In this document: in pieces, positions 1 to 7,290 of the stretch
How positions within the stretch are numbered: position 1 is the stretch's first letter
Layout: each line of letters opens with the position of its first letter
Source of the DNA: a virus
Reading direction: 5' to 3' (one strand)
IMG/VR virus record: IMGVR_UViG_3300042899_000082
Span: 1 to 33,429 of that record
DNA: 33,429 nucleotides
Translations under genes and position numbers: made by a program
Notes under the pieces: model-generated
Databases searched by the model: none
Told to the model about the DNA's origin: nothing
Seen by the model: the letters and a program-made list of their open reading frames with translations, nothing else

Positions 1-138
1 CCCCTCCAAACGGGAACCACCCTCGGGAACCACCCTCTAGACCCTATGGTGGCTATGGGAACCACACACCGTACCGATAGGTACGGGGTGGTACCAGCCC
101 AAAACCTAGAACAATTTGACCTAGACCAAAACTACTAA
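1..138 (+). CDS. PrimPol-helicase, 3' end (continued from 31464)
   Basis: Reading from base 1 in frame 1 gives an open frame of 45 codons that ends with TAA at 136-138. It is the same frame as the end of the gene that starts at 31464, and the overlap lets the two be joined. The complete protein is then 656 residues. This tail lies beyond the recognisable ATPase core and has no domain I know. Its DNA is dense in short repeats and holds a perfect hairpin (69-86), so the sequence may be conserved as DNA rather than for the protein. Confidence 0.85.
   Translation, partial: PLQTGTTLGNHPLDPMVAMGTTHRTDRYGVVPAQNLEQFDLDQNY
12..65. repeat. Iteron-like short direct repeats
   Basis: The 9-mer GGGAACCAC occurs at 12-20, 25-33 and 57-65. 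The first two lie within an exact 13-base tandem repeat (CGGGAACCACCCT, 11-23 and 24-36). CTATGG also occurs twice (44-49 and 53-58). The cluster lies in the last codons of the replication gene and just upstream of the packaging module. It could be an origin, a packaging-recognition or a regulatory region. Nothing here decides between these. Confidence 0.6.
69..86. repeat. Perfect inverted repeat CCGTACC-GATA-GGTACGG
   Basis: A 7-bp perfect stem (69-75 pairing with 80-86) closes a GATA loop, inside the 3' end of the replication gene and 50 bases before its stop. No T-run follows, so it is not a classical terminator. A related palindromic core (CGGTACG / CGTACCG) forms the stem of the terminator after the capsid gene. 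It may be a protein-binding site or an RNA hairpin. Confidence 0.6.
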
Positions 139-154
139 CACCCACCCCAAACCC

Positions 155-460
155 ATGCCACCCATCACCCGACCCTGCCTATCCTGCAGGCAACTCACAA
201 CCCAACCAATGAGGTGTGACCTATGCGAAGCCAAACACCAGTCCAAACGCAACAAGGTACGAACCCACTACCAAGGCGACTACAAGACCCGAGCAGCTTG
301 GGTACGAGCCAACGCAACAACTTGTCACATCTGTGGCGAAGGAGAACGAGGCTCATCTGATCCTTGGACTGCTGATCACATCTACCCTGGCGAGAGTGAC
401 AGTTTGCTCTTGGCAGCTCATCGCTCCTGCAATTCTTCAATCGGGAATCGGACTCGATGA
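155..460 (+). CDS. HNH endonuclease
   Basis: A 101-residue protein with two CxxC knuckles near the N-terminus (CLSC, CDLC), a third CHIC pair, then a DHI motif and a terminal H-x3-CN. This Cys-flanked DH...H...N pattern is the HNH nuclease fold. Small HNH proteins encoded next to the terminase genes assist DNA cleavage during packaging in several HK97-like phages, and the position just upstream of the small terminase fits that role. It starts 16 bases after the stop of the replication gene. No clear ribosome binding site is visible. Confidence 0.85.
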   Translation: MPPITRPCLSCRQLTTQPMRCDLCEAKHQSKRNKVRTHYQGDYKTRAAWVRANATTCHICGEGERGSSDPWTADHIYPGESDSLLLAAHRSCNSSIGNRTR

Positions 461-577
461 ACCCCCACCGGCAGTCTCGGGGGGTGGGGCAAAACTCAAA
501 ACCTTGTCGCGTCAAAGTACCCCTGCCGTGCATCGCAGATGCATGGTCGGCTGCGCACCCCCGACTAGGCTTGGCGC
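461..577. other. Intergenic gap before small terminase, with hairpin
   Basis: This 117-base gap holds a G-run followed by a hairpin TGCATC-GCA-GATGCA at 529-543. No gene is convincing here, although a longer out-of-phase frame passes through. Its place between the HNH gene and the small terminase is where cos or pac sites are often found in related phages. That is positional inference only. Confidence 0.4.
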
Positions 578-1120
578 ATGGGCAGACCAAGGACGGGAAC
601 TGGTGGTGGAACGAAGACGGTTCCCATCGAGCAGAAGCGTTTGAAGGGTTCCCGTATTCGGAACGGTTTGCAGGCACAACCCATGTCATCAAGCGCACTT
701 GCGCTGGTGGATATGGCTGTTGTGCCTTCGGTGCCAGAAGGGTTCGGTCTGGTTGGCACGTCTTACTGGCAGGTGCTGTGGACTGGTGGTCGTCGGCATT
801 TGTCGGAGCTGCACGACACACCGTTAATGACCAGGCTGTGCAAGAACTTCGACAAGATTGCCGAACTGGAGTTGTGGCTTGGCAACGATGTCGAACGCAG
901 GTGGTACACCAGTCCGAATGGTCAGGTGGTGACGCATCCGGCTGTGAAACAGATCGAGCAGATGGATGCGCAGAACACGGCTTGGATGAGTTTGATGGGT
1001 TTCACACCTTCGGATCGAGCGAGACTTGGACTCCAAGAGATAAGGGTGGCAAATGAACTTGATCAATACAGGCAACGCAAGTCCAGCGTGGTCGACACCG
1101 AAGCTGTATCCGAGGTCTGA
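578..1120 (+). CDS. terS: Terminase small subunit, P27 family
   Basis: A 180-residue protein. It recognises the phage DNA and hands it to the large terminase for packaging into the prohead. The start MGRPRTGT and the C-terminal segment with FTPSDRARLGL are typical of P27-family small terminases, which carry a near-identical S-x-R-A-R-L-G-L block. The middle (W-x-L and Y-x-W stretches, residues about 60-110) also fits. The last 68 bases overlap the start of the large terminase, so the two are translationally linked. The ribosome binding site is weak. Another frame spans the same region (457-1056) but has no family resemblance. Confidence 0.82.
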   Translation: MGRPRTGTGGGTKTVPIEQKRLKGSRIRNGLQAQPMSSSALALVDMAVVPSVPEGFGLVGTSYWQVLWTGGRRHLSELHDTPLMTRLCKNFDKIAELELWLGNDVERRWYTSPNGQVVTHPAVKQIEQMDAQNTAWMSLMGFTPSDRARLGLQEIRVANELDQYRQRKSSVVDTEAVSEV

Positions 1121-2516
1121 CGGCCAACAAGTCACCGACTTTGCTGAGACATTTTTGCATGTGAGCAAGGGTGTGAGGGCTGGTGAGGGGTTGAGGTTGA
1201 CGGGTTGGCAGAAGGGTTTGCTGGATTCGTTGTATGAGCGTCGTGCTGATGGGTTGCTTCGGTACCGTCGAAGCATTGTGGGTTTGGCTCGGAAGAACGG
1301 CAAGTCGCTTCTTGGTTCGGTTGTCGCACTGTATGGCTTGATCGAGGGTGAGCCTGGGGCTGAAGTGTATTCGGCTGCTGGTGACAGGATGCAGGCACGG
1401 ATTGTGTTCAATGAAGCGAAGTGGCAGATCAGTCAGTCACCTGCGTTGTCTGGTATTTGCAAGGTGTACCGAGATGTGGTGGAGGTTCCGTCAACTGGTG
1501 CGATCTATCGAGTGTTGTCGGCTGACGCAAAACTTCAACAAGGCCTAAATGCTTCGTGCGTCATATTTGATGAGGTTCACGTACAACCAAACGAGGAACT
1601 TTGGAACGCCTTGAGTTTGAGTATGGGCGCACGTAAAGACCCTCAGATCATCGGTATCACTACAGCAGGGTATGACCCTGACTCGTTGTGTGGCCGTCTT
1701 TACAACTACGGCAAACGTGTCATCTCAGGCGATCAAGAAGATGAACGGTTCGGGTTCTTCTGGTGGGAAGCTCCAGAGGGTTGTCTGATTTCGGATCGTG
1801 ATGGTTGGGCTGCTGCGAACCCGAACCTAGCTGAAGGGTTGCTGGACATCGAAGACATGGAAGTCAGCATGAACCAGACGGCTGAAGTTGCGATGAGGCG
1901 TTACCGTCTGAACCAATGGGTCAGGACGGACGGTGAATCGTGGCTACCTCCTGGAGCCTGGGACTTGTGCCGGTCAGATATGCAACTGAAACCTGATCTG
2001 CCCACCTTCGTTGGTGTGGATATGGCGTTGAAACATGACTCGATAGCAGTCGTGATTGCACAACCACAGGATGGTCGTGTGGTTGTTCGAGCCAAGATTT
2101 GGCATCCTGACGCTAACGCAATGGATGTGTCTGCTGTTGAACAACACATTCGTGACATCAACGGGCAGTTCAATGTGGTGGAGAACGCTTATGACCCTGC
2201 GTTCTTCCAGCGTTCGGCTGAAGTGTTGTCTGAGAATCATGTGATGGTGGAGTTCCCCCAGTCAGCTGCACGAATGATTCCAGCATGTGGCAACTTGTAT
2301 GAGTTGATTGTGAATCAGGTGATCGCACATGATGGTGATCCGATGTTCGCTGATCAAGTGTTGTCAGCTGCGCAACGATCAACCGAGTCAGGTTGGCGAT
2401 TGTCTAAAGGTAAGTCGAAGCGTAAGATTGACGCTGCGATTGCGTTGGCCATCGCATCAGATCGTGCGACATCCAAACAGGAAGTCGCACCCACACCTGG
2501 TTTCTTTGTAGTCTAG
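1053..2516 (+). CDS. terL: Terminase large subunit (HK97-like)
   Basis: A 487-residue packaging motor with ATPase and nuclease. A Walker A-like GLARKNGKS is at residues 77-85 and Walker B CVIFDEVH at 169-176. The RNase H-like nuclease half begins around GVDMALKHDS (321-330, first metal Asp 323), with AYDP further on and a conserved DAAIALAIA near the C-terminus. The order and length match Terminase_1 family proteins of HK97-like siphophages. The chosen ATG lies inside the small terminase gene and is preceded by AAGGGTGG. Confidence 0.95.
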   Translation: MNLINTGNASPAWSTPKLYPRSDGQQVTDFAETFLHVSKGVRAGEGLRLTGWQKGLLDSLYERRADGLLRYRRSIVGLARKNGKSLLGSVVALYGLIEGEPGAEVYSAAGDRMQARIVFNEAKWQISQSPALSGICKVYRDVVEVPSTGAIYRVLSADAKLQQGLNASCVIFDEVHVQPNEELWNALSLSMGARKDPQIIGITTAGYDPDSLCGRLYNYGKRVISGDQEDERFGFFWWEAPEGCLISDRDGWAAANPNLAEGLLDIEDMEVSMNQTAEVAMRRYRLNQWVRTDGESWLPPGAWDLCRSDMQLKPDLPTFVGVDMALKHDSIAVVIAQPQDGRVVVRAKIWHPDANAMDVSAVEQHIRDINGQFNVVENAYDPAFFQRSAEVLSENHVMVEFPQSAARMIPACGNLYELIVNQVIAHDGDPMFADQVLSAAQRSTESGWRLSKGKSKRKIDAAIALAIASDRATSKQEVAPTPGFFVV

Positions 2517-2520
2517 GGAG

Positions 2521-2673
2521 ATGACAATCTTCCTGCTAGAACTGTTCGCTGTTTCACTCATCGGTTTTGGAGTATTCTTGGTGTCGGTACCCATCGGGCT
2601 GATCTTCGTCGGCTTCACAGTTCTATTGTTCGCATTCGCATTTGAGCGTGGGCAGAGGAAGGTCAAAAAGTAA
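2521..2673 (+). CDS. Small membrane protein between terminase and portal
   Basis: A 50-residue hydrophobic protein. Residues about 3-42 are almost entirely apolar and can form one long or two short membrane helices, and the end is basic (ERGQRKVKK). The ATG lies 4 bases after the terminase stop and the TAA abuts the portal ATG. GGGAG sits directly before the start, which is closer than usual. Tiny membrane proteins at this position occur in other siphophages, without a known function. Confidence 0.6.
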   Translation: MTIFLLELFAVSLIGFGVFLVSVPIGLIFVGFTVLLFAFAFERGQRKVKK

Positions 2674-4218
2674 ATGTTGTCACGACTTCTGAACCAAGGC
2701 ACCGAGGATCGTGCAATCTCATTTCAATCGTTGTTTGCTTCAGGTGACGGATTCGCTACTTCAACAAACTCTGGAACCACAGTCACCCAAATAGATTCAC
2801 TAAAGATTGAAGCAGTGTACGCCTGTGTGCGTCTCATCTCCGATTCAATTTCAACTTTGCCTGTCGATACTTACATTCGGGTCGGTGCAGAACGCCGAGC
2901 ATTCCGTCCTCGACCACAATGGTTGGACATTCCTGAAACTGGTGTGACACGCACCGAACACTTCCAACAGGTGCTGGTGTCGTTGCTGTTGAACGGCAAC
3001 TCGTTCACACGAATCGTTCGTGACGACCAAGGCATTGCAGCTCTAGTGGTGTTGAACCCTGAGAAGGTTGAATGCAGTCGTGACCAAGTAACACGCAGAC
3101 CGATCTACATCTACGACCAACGTGATGTGATTCAGTCTGACGACATGGTTCATATCACCGAACTGCGTTTGCCAGGCGAGTTGCGTGGCCGTTCCAAGAT
3201 TGATTTGGTCAAAGAGAACCTCGGTTTGGCGAAAGCGTTGGAGGAGTTCGCTGCACGATTCTTTGGTCAAGGTTCAAGTGCGTCCGGCATCATCGAGTTC
3301 CCAGGCAACCTGACCCGTGAACAAGCGAAAGATTTGGTTGGATCGTTTGAAGAAGGTCATCGAGGTTTGCGCAGGTCGCATCGTCCAGGTGTGTTGTTCG
3401 GTGGAGCGAAGTTCACGAAGACAACTGTTGACAACGATTCGGCACAGTTTCTAGAATCACGCCGATTCGCCATCGAAGAGATTGGTCGCATCTTCAGGTG
3501 TCCACCATCAATGCTTGGTGTGACTACAGCTGGAGCGATGTCTTATGCGTCGGTAGAACAGAACGGCATTCACTTTGTTCAGCACACGTTGCGTCCGTAC
3601 ATTTCCAAGATTGAGGATGGCTACCAGAAGTTGTTGGACAGTCGAGCATTCCTCAAGTTCAATGTTGACGGCCTGCTTCGTGGCGACCAGGCCTCACGAT
3701 ATGCAGCGTTCTCAACAGGTCTGCAATCAGGCTTCTTGTCAATCAACGACATCCATCGCATCGAAGACATGGCTCCGACTGAGGGTGGGGATGTGTATCG
3801 GGTTCCTTTGGCGAACGTGGATATTGCTGCTGCAAACTTGTCTGAGCTAGATCGCAAGTCGGTCATTGCTCAGCGTTTGATTTTGTCTGGGTTTGATCCT
3901 GCTGAGGTGATGGCTTCGTTGGAGTTGCCGAAGATTGCGCACACTGGTGTTCCTTCAACACAGTTGCAAGCGTTGTCAACAATCAATCCTGCTGATCCTG
4001 CATCAGTTTATGAAGTGAAGTCGCAGGATATGAGTATCAATATGCCTGAAGTGGTGTTGAACTATACGCCTCCGGCTGTGAATGTTCCTGCTCCGATCAT
4101 CAATGTTCCTGAGACTGTGGTTCGTGTCAACATGCCCCAGTCGAAGCCAACGATCCGCACCGTTGAGCGTGACGCTGATGGACGCATCTTGACGATCACT
4201 GAAAGGGTTGAAGACTAA
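2674..4218 (+). CDS. Portal protein (HK97 family)
   Basis: A 514-residue dodecameric portal, the gate through which DNA enters and leaves the head. The N-terminal block with EAVYACVRLISDSISTLPVD (about residues 48-67), followed by LNGNSFTRIV and MVHITELRLPG, is characteristic of phage portal family HK97. The C-terminal 80 or so residues are Pro/Val-rich (NVPAPIINVPETVVRVNMP), ending in a charged segment; an extension of this kind is common in actinophage portals. The start abuts the previous stop, and the stop overlaps the next ATG by one base. Confidence 0.95.
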   Translation: MLSRLLNQGTEDRAISFQSLFASGDGFATSTNSGTTVTQIDSLKIEAVYACVRLISDSISTLPVDTYIRVGAERRAFRPRPQWLDIPETGVTRTEHFQQVLVSLLLNGNSFTRIVRDDQGIAALVVLNPEKVECSRDQVTRRPIYIYDQRDVIQSDDMVHITELRLPGELRGRSKIDLVKENLGLAKALEEFAARFFGQGSSASGIIEFPGNLTREQAKDLVGSFEEGHRGLRRSHRPGVLFGGAKFTKTTVDNDSAQFLESRRFAIEEIGRIFRCPPSMLGVTTAGAMSYASVEQNGIHFVQHTLRPYISKIEDGYQKLLDSRAFLKFNVDGLLRGDQASRYAAFSTGLQSGFLSINDIHRIEDMAPTEGGDVYRVPLANVDIAAANLSELDRKSVIAQRLILSGFDPAEVMASLELPKIAHTGVPSTQLQALSTINPADPASVYEVKSQDMSINMPEVVLNYTPPAVNVPAPIINVPETVVRVNMPQSKPTIRTVERDADGRILTITERVED

Positions 4219-4601
4219 TGGCACACGGAATCAGCGCATACTTGGGCAACGCTTGGATGGATGCGTTAGGGAATGCCACATCGTTCTCGGTTGCTCAGCC
4301 GTACATCAAGTTGCATACGCAAGACCCTGGCACTGCTGGCACAGCATTTCCTGCAACCGAGACAACTCGCAAGGCTGTGTCGTTCAGTGCAGCTTCTGCT
4401 GGTGGTTTGACATCTGATGCAGATATTAGTTGGACGAATATCACAGGCAACCAAGATGCAACGCACTTCACCTGTTGGGACAACATCAGTGCAGGCAACT
4501 TCTTGTTCTCTGGATCAATCGTTGCTGGTGCCTATACAGCAGGCGACACCTACACAATCAGTGCAGGCAATCTCACCGTCTCATTGACGCTCGCATCGTA
4601 G
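4218..4601 (+). CDS. Gp80-like structural protein (decoration or minor tail)
   Basis: A 127-residue beta-rich protein with no signal peptide. The YIKLHTQDPGTAGTAF stretch, the ETTRKAVSF segment and the ending CWDN..AGNFLFSGS match a small family of actinophage virion proteins, often annotated as tail fibre-like, minor tail or head decoration protein. In HK97-like actinophages it usually sits near the portal. The exact place in the particle cannot be told from the sequence. It overlaps the portal stop by one base (TAATG). Confidence 0.65.
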   Translation: MAHGISAYLGNAWMDALGNATSFSVAQPYIKLHTQDPGTAGTAFPATETTRKAVSFSAASAGGLTSDADISWTNITGNQDATHFTCWDNISAGNFLFSGSIVAGAYTAGDTYTISAGNLTVSLTLAS

Positions 4602-4608
4602 GTTAGTG

Positions 4609-5295
4609 ATGGCCGTTCAACGGTTCGTCCTCGACTCAACCACACTCGACAATTCAGGCTTCGGTCTTGGTGGTGGTGCAGCGTTCATTCTTGACACTTC
4701 AACGCTTGACGGCGCAGCTGTTCTTGATGGCGGTCAGTTCCTAACTGTTGCCACAGGCTCATCGTCTTTGGGTGGGCTTAGTGCTTCAGCGTCTGCCCAA
4801 TCAATTTTGTTCCCTGTTCTGACTTCATCGCTTGGTGGATTGGCTGCGTCTGCGACTGCGCAATCCGAGATATTCCCTGTTCTGTCTTCAAGTTTGGGTG
4901 GGCTAGATGCCACTGCTCAAGCATCATCAACACTGTTCCCTGTTCTCAATTCTTCACTCGGGGGATTAGACGCGACGGCTTCAGCGTCAGCGGTCATCTT
5001 CCCTGTACTCGATGCACCGTTGGATGGGCTGGTTGCTTCAGCAACAGCAACAGTGATCCCACCCGAACCACCCGTCATCCCTCCTTCTGGTTCACGCTGG
5101 TGGAAGCAACCTGCCTCACCAGTCGCAAAGCATGAGCTACCAGAACAGATTGTTGTTGAGGTACCGAAACCTCGACGACCTCTATTGGTGTCGGCTCAGG
5201 CTGGGTCACGGCTTGGTGGGTTTGATGTGGGTGCGTTGGGTTCGGTCACGTTCTCCACCCTTGATGATGATGCTGAAGTATTGTTGTTGGTCTGA
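4609..5295 (+). CDS. Structural protein with 21-residue tandem repeats
   Basis: A 228-residue protein of unknown family. The N-terminus carries two copies of an LDSTTLD / LDTSTLDG motif. Then come four exact-length 21-residue repeats of the form SSLGGLxAxAxAxxxxFPVLx (DNA 4762-5013) and a degenerate fifth copy. A Pro-rich linker and basic region follow, and a last diverged unit (SRLGGFDVGALGSVTFSTLD) is near the C-terminus. The composition suggests a fibrous or beta-solenoid virion part. A GTG at 4606 could serve instead of the ATG. The LD-x-S-x-LDG motif reappears at both ends of the minor tail protein (16875-18125). Confidence 0.7.
   Translation: MAVQRFVLDSTTLDNSGFGLGGGAAFILDTSTLDGAAVLDGGQFLTVATGSSSLGGLSASASAQSILFPVLTSSLGGLAASATAQSEIFPVLSSSLGGLDATAQASSTLFPVLNSSLGGLDATASASAVIFPVLDAPLDGLVASATATVIPPEPPVIPPSGSRWWKQPASPVAKHELPEQIVVEVPKPRRPLLVSAQAGSRLGGFDVGALGSVTFSTLDDDAEVLLLV
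4762..5013 (+). repeat. Four tandem 63-bp coding repeats
   Basis: Four in-frame units of 63 bases encode SSLGGL...FPVL. Protein similarity is higher than DNA identity, so the array is old enough for synonymous drift. A degenerate fifth unit follows directly. This is a coding repeat and not a CRISPR array, since there are no unique spacers. Confidence 0.8.
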
Positions 5296-7163
5296 TGCCT
5301 TATTTCATTACAGACAAATCACCTGATTGTTCAGGTTGGGCAACCGTCAAGGAAGATGGTGAAGTCATCGGTTGCCACACCACGAAGCAGGATGCGATTG
5401 ATCAGATGGTTGCTGTGTCGATTGCTGAAGACATGGAACCTGGTGGTGAGCGTGCATTGCCGGACAACTATCGTCCTGCGTTGGCTTCTGATGTTCCTGA
5501 AGGTCGAGCATGTGGGAACTGCCATTATTACAACGAAGACATGATTCAAGAAGATGGCAGAGATTTGAAGGCGTATTGCATGAAGTGGGATGCGTATGTG
5601 AATGGTGGTTGGTATTGCAACGCTTGGGAATCTGAAGAACACGAAGAAGAAGAAGTCATGGATGATCTAGTGGAAGATGTAGAGGACGATGAGATTCGTC
5701 AAGTGTCGTTGGATGTTCCTGTGTATATTCGTACAGCTGCACGCAAAGGTTTGGACTATTACGGGCAAGGCTTGGCTGGTGACGGTTTGGTGGATCGGAC
5801 TGTGCGTGAAGCACGGGAGATGGCACGTGGCGACATCACAGAAGACAAAGTGATTCGCACGAACGCTTGGGGTGCGCGTCATCTTGTGGACTTGGATGCA
5901 CCAAAGAACTCTGACCCTGATGACAAAGAGTTCCCTGGTGCCGGTGCTGTTGCGTTCTATCTGTGGGGCATCAACCCACTTGACCCTGAACCTGCAATGA
6001 ATTGGTTTATGTCGAAGGCTGAAGCAATCAAAGCTGAACGGGCTGATGCTCCTGCCCCACCGAAAGATCAGATCACGGGATCAGATAAGAATCCTGTTGG
6101 GTCTGCTAAAGCTCCAGCGAGTGGCAAGACGATTGAACTATCAGAAGCCATTGAGACAGGTTTGGCAAACAAAGCCAAAGAACACAACGATGAGGTTGGT
6201 GACAATGCTGGCAAACGTGCGACGGTTGGTATGTTGCGCACAGTGTTCCGTCGAGGTGCTGGGGCGTATTCAACTTCGCATCGTCCAGGTGTGACACGGG
6301 ATCAATGGTCTTATGCACGGGTGAATGCGTTCTTGTATTTGTTGCGCAACGGCAGACCTGAGAATGAAAAATACATTGGCGACAATGATCTGTTGCCGAA
6401 GGCTCATCCGAAGTCATCTAGATCGCTTGGCTCATTTGGTACTAGCATTGGCGACATGGAACAAACTGTTGAAACACGTCGCATCACATCAAATGACTTT
6501 GAACTTCGTGCCGATCCAAAAGGTAACGGGATGTCGTTCACAGGTTATGCAGCTGTGTTTAACTCACCTTCGGAGCCGTTGCCATTCATTGAACGAATCG
6601 CACCAGGCGCATTCTCACGCTCACTCAAATCAAAGAACAATGTGCGCATGTATATGAACCACGATTCAAGCATGCTTCTTGCCACAACCCGTGCGAAAAC
6701 ACTGCGACTATCTGAAGACTCCAAAGGCTTATTCGTTGACGCATCGTTGCCTGATACCTCCATTGGTCGTGACCTGTCGGTCTTGATGCAACGAGGCGAT
6801 GTGAACTCGATGTCGTTTGGATTCACCGTTCCATCTGGTGGAGACATGTGGTCTGATGATGGTCAGTCCCGTGAACTCCGTCAAATCAAACTCTACGAAG
6901 TCAGCGTTGTCACAGGGTTCCCAGCCTATGCAGCCACAACAGCAGCAGTACGATCACTTGATGCCCTTGCTACTCGCACAGGTATTGACGCAGATCAACT
7001 CGCAGCTGCAATCACGAACCTTGAATCAGGTCAAACATTGTCGCAAGATCATGCGATGTTGTTGCGTGAAACTGTTGCCAAACTTGAACCTGTGCAGGAT
7101 TCTGCACCGGCTCGTTTGGGTGTGATGGCGAAGCACCTTGATTTGTTGAAGTCCATCGCCTAA
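5295..7163 (+). CDS. Multidomain prohead protease with N-terminal Cys cluster
   Basis: A 622-residue protein, far longer than a stand-alone HK97-type protease (about 200-230). Residues 1-50 form a small domain with WATVKEDGEVIGCH. Residues 73-111 carry C73-x2-C76-x18-C95-x12-C108 ending GGWYCNAW, closely resembling high-potential iron-sulfur proteins. An acidic linker (112-135) follows. Residues 140-240 are an alpha-helical domain with GARH and LWG motifs, and 280-372 contain the RRGAGA and NDLLPKAHP blocks seen in other phage proteins. The protease domain starts around 412 (SFTGYAAVFN), with His456 and Ser507 (MSFGF) as probable catalytic residues. It would cleave the scaffold part of the capsid protein. 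An internal ATG at 6456 (Met388) could yield a normal-sized protease. Confidence 0.88.
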   Translation: MPYFITDKSPDCSGWATVKEDGEVIGCHTTKQDAIDQMVAVSIAEDMEPGGERALPDNYRPALASDVPEGRACGNCHYYNEDMIQEDGRDLKAYCMKWDAYVNGGWYCNAWESEEHEEEEVMDDLVEDVEDDEIRQVSLDVPVYIRTAARKGLDYYGQGLAGDGLVDRTVREAREMARGDITEDKVIRTNAWGARHLVDLDAPKNSDPDDKEFPGAGAVAFYLWGINPLDPEPAMNWFMSKAEAIKAERADAPAPPKDQITGSDKNPVGSAKAPASGKTIELSEAIETGLANKAKEHNDEVGDNAGKRATVGMLRTVFRRGAGAYSTSHRPGVTRDQWSYARVNAFLYLLRNGRPENEKYIGDNDLLPKAHPKSSRSLGSFGTSIGDMEQTVETRRITSNDFELRADPKGNGMSFTGYAAVFNSPSEPLPFIERIAPGAFSRSLKSKNNVRMYMNHDSSMLLATTRAKTLRLSEDSKGLFVDASLPDTSIGRDLSVLMQRGDVNSMSFGFTVPSGGDMWSDDGQSRELRQIKLYEVSVVTGFPAYAATTAAVRSLDALATRTGIDADQLAAAITNLESGQTLSQDHAMLLRETVAKLEPVQDSAPARLGVMAKHLDLLKSIA

Positions 7164-7290
7164 CATTTGTTCACTGCATCGTTGACGGAGCCGTCAACCG
7201 TGTTGCTGTATGTGGAGCCACATCAGGTTGAGAAGTAGTAACTCCCTGCGTATCCCCAATCCATCAACAATCCGAAAGCAGAAAACAATC
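7164..7290. promoter_or_regulatory. Leader region of the capsid gene with hairpin
   Basis: A 127-base gap before the major capsid gene. It contains a perfect inverted repeat GTTGACGG-AG-CCGTCAAC (7181-7198; realistic stem 7 bp). TTGACG inside it could act as a -35 element, but no good -10 follows. The hairpin may instead protect or start a processed capsid mRNA. An open frame runs through from 7210, but its residues do not look coding. Confidence 0.35.

Larger units (their letters stand above)
1..133. repeat. Terminal redundancy, left copy
   Basis: Positions 8-133 are identical to 33304-33429, and positions 1-5 also match. Only positions 6 and 7 (CC) differ from the right copy (AG at 33302-33303). 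This means the contig is either a closed circle, a circularly permuted phage genome, or one with a short direct terminal repeat. A k-mer sized overlap of this length is typical of assembled circular contigs, so a physical terminal repeat cannot be claimed. Removing one copy leaves about 33,296 bp. Confidence 0.93.

Noticed and set aside
195-821. Open frame of 208 codons on the - strand
   Set aside because: It lies opposite the HNH and small terminase genes, has no recognisable domain and is typical of shadow frames. The same holds for the other - strand frames, including 32693-33361 opposite the PrimPol-helicase.
457-1056. 199-codon + frame overlapping the small terminase
   Set aside because: It is longer than the terminase frame but its residues fit no family, while the 578-1120 frame has the P27 pattern. 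It is treated as a shadow.
4762-5013. CRISPR-like array
   Set aside because: The 63-base units are contiguous in-frame coding repeats with no spacers.
7210-7290. N-terminal extension of the capsid gene
   Set aside because: The 27 extra codons look non-coding and the delta-domain helix begins at 7291. The extension also covers the leader hairpin's downstream flank.
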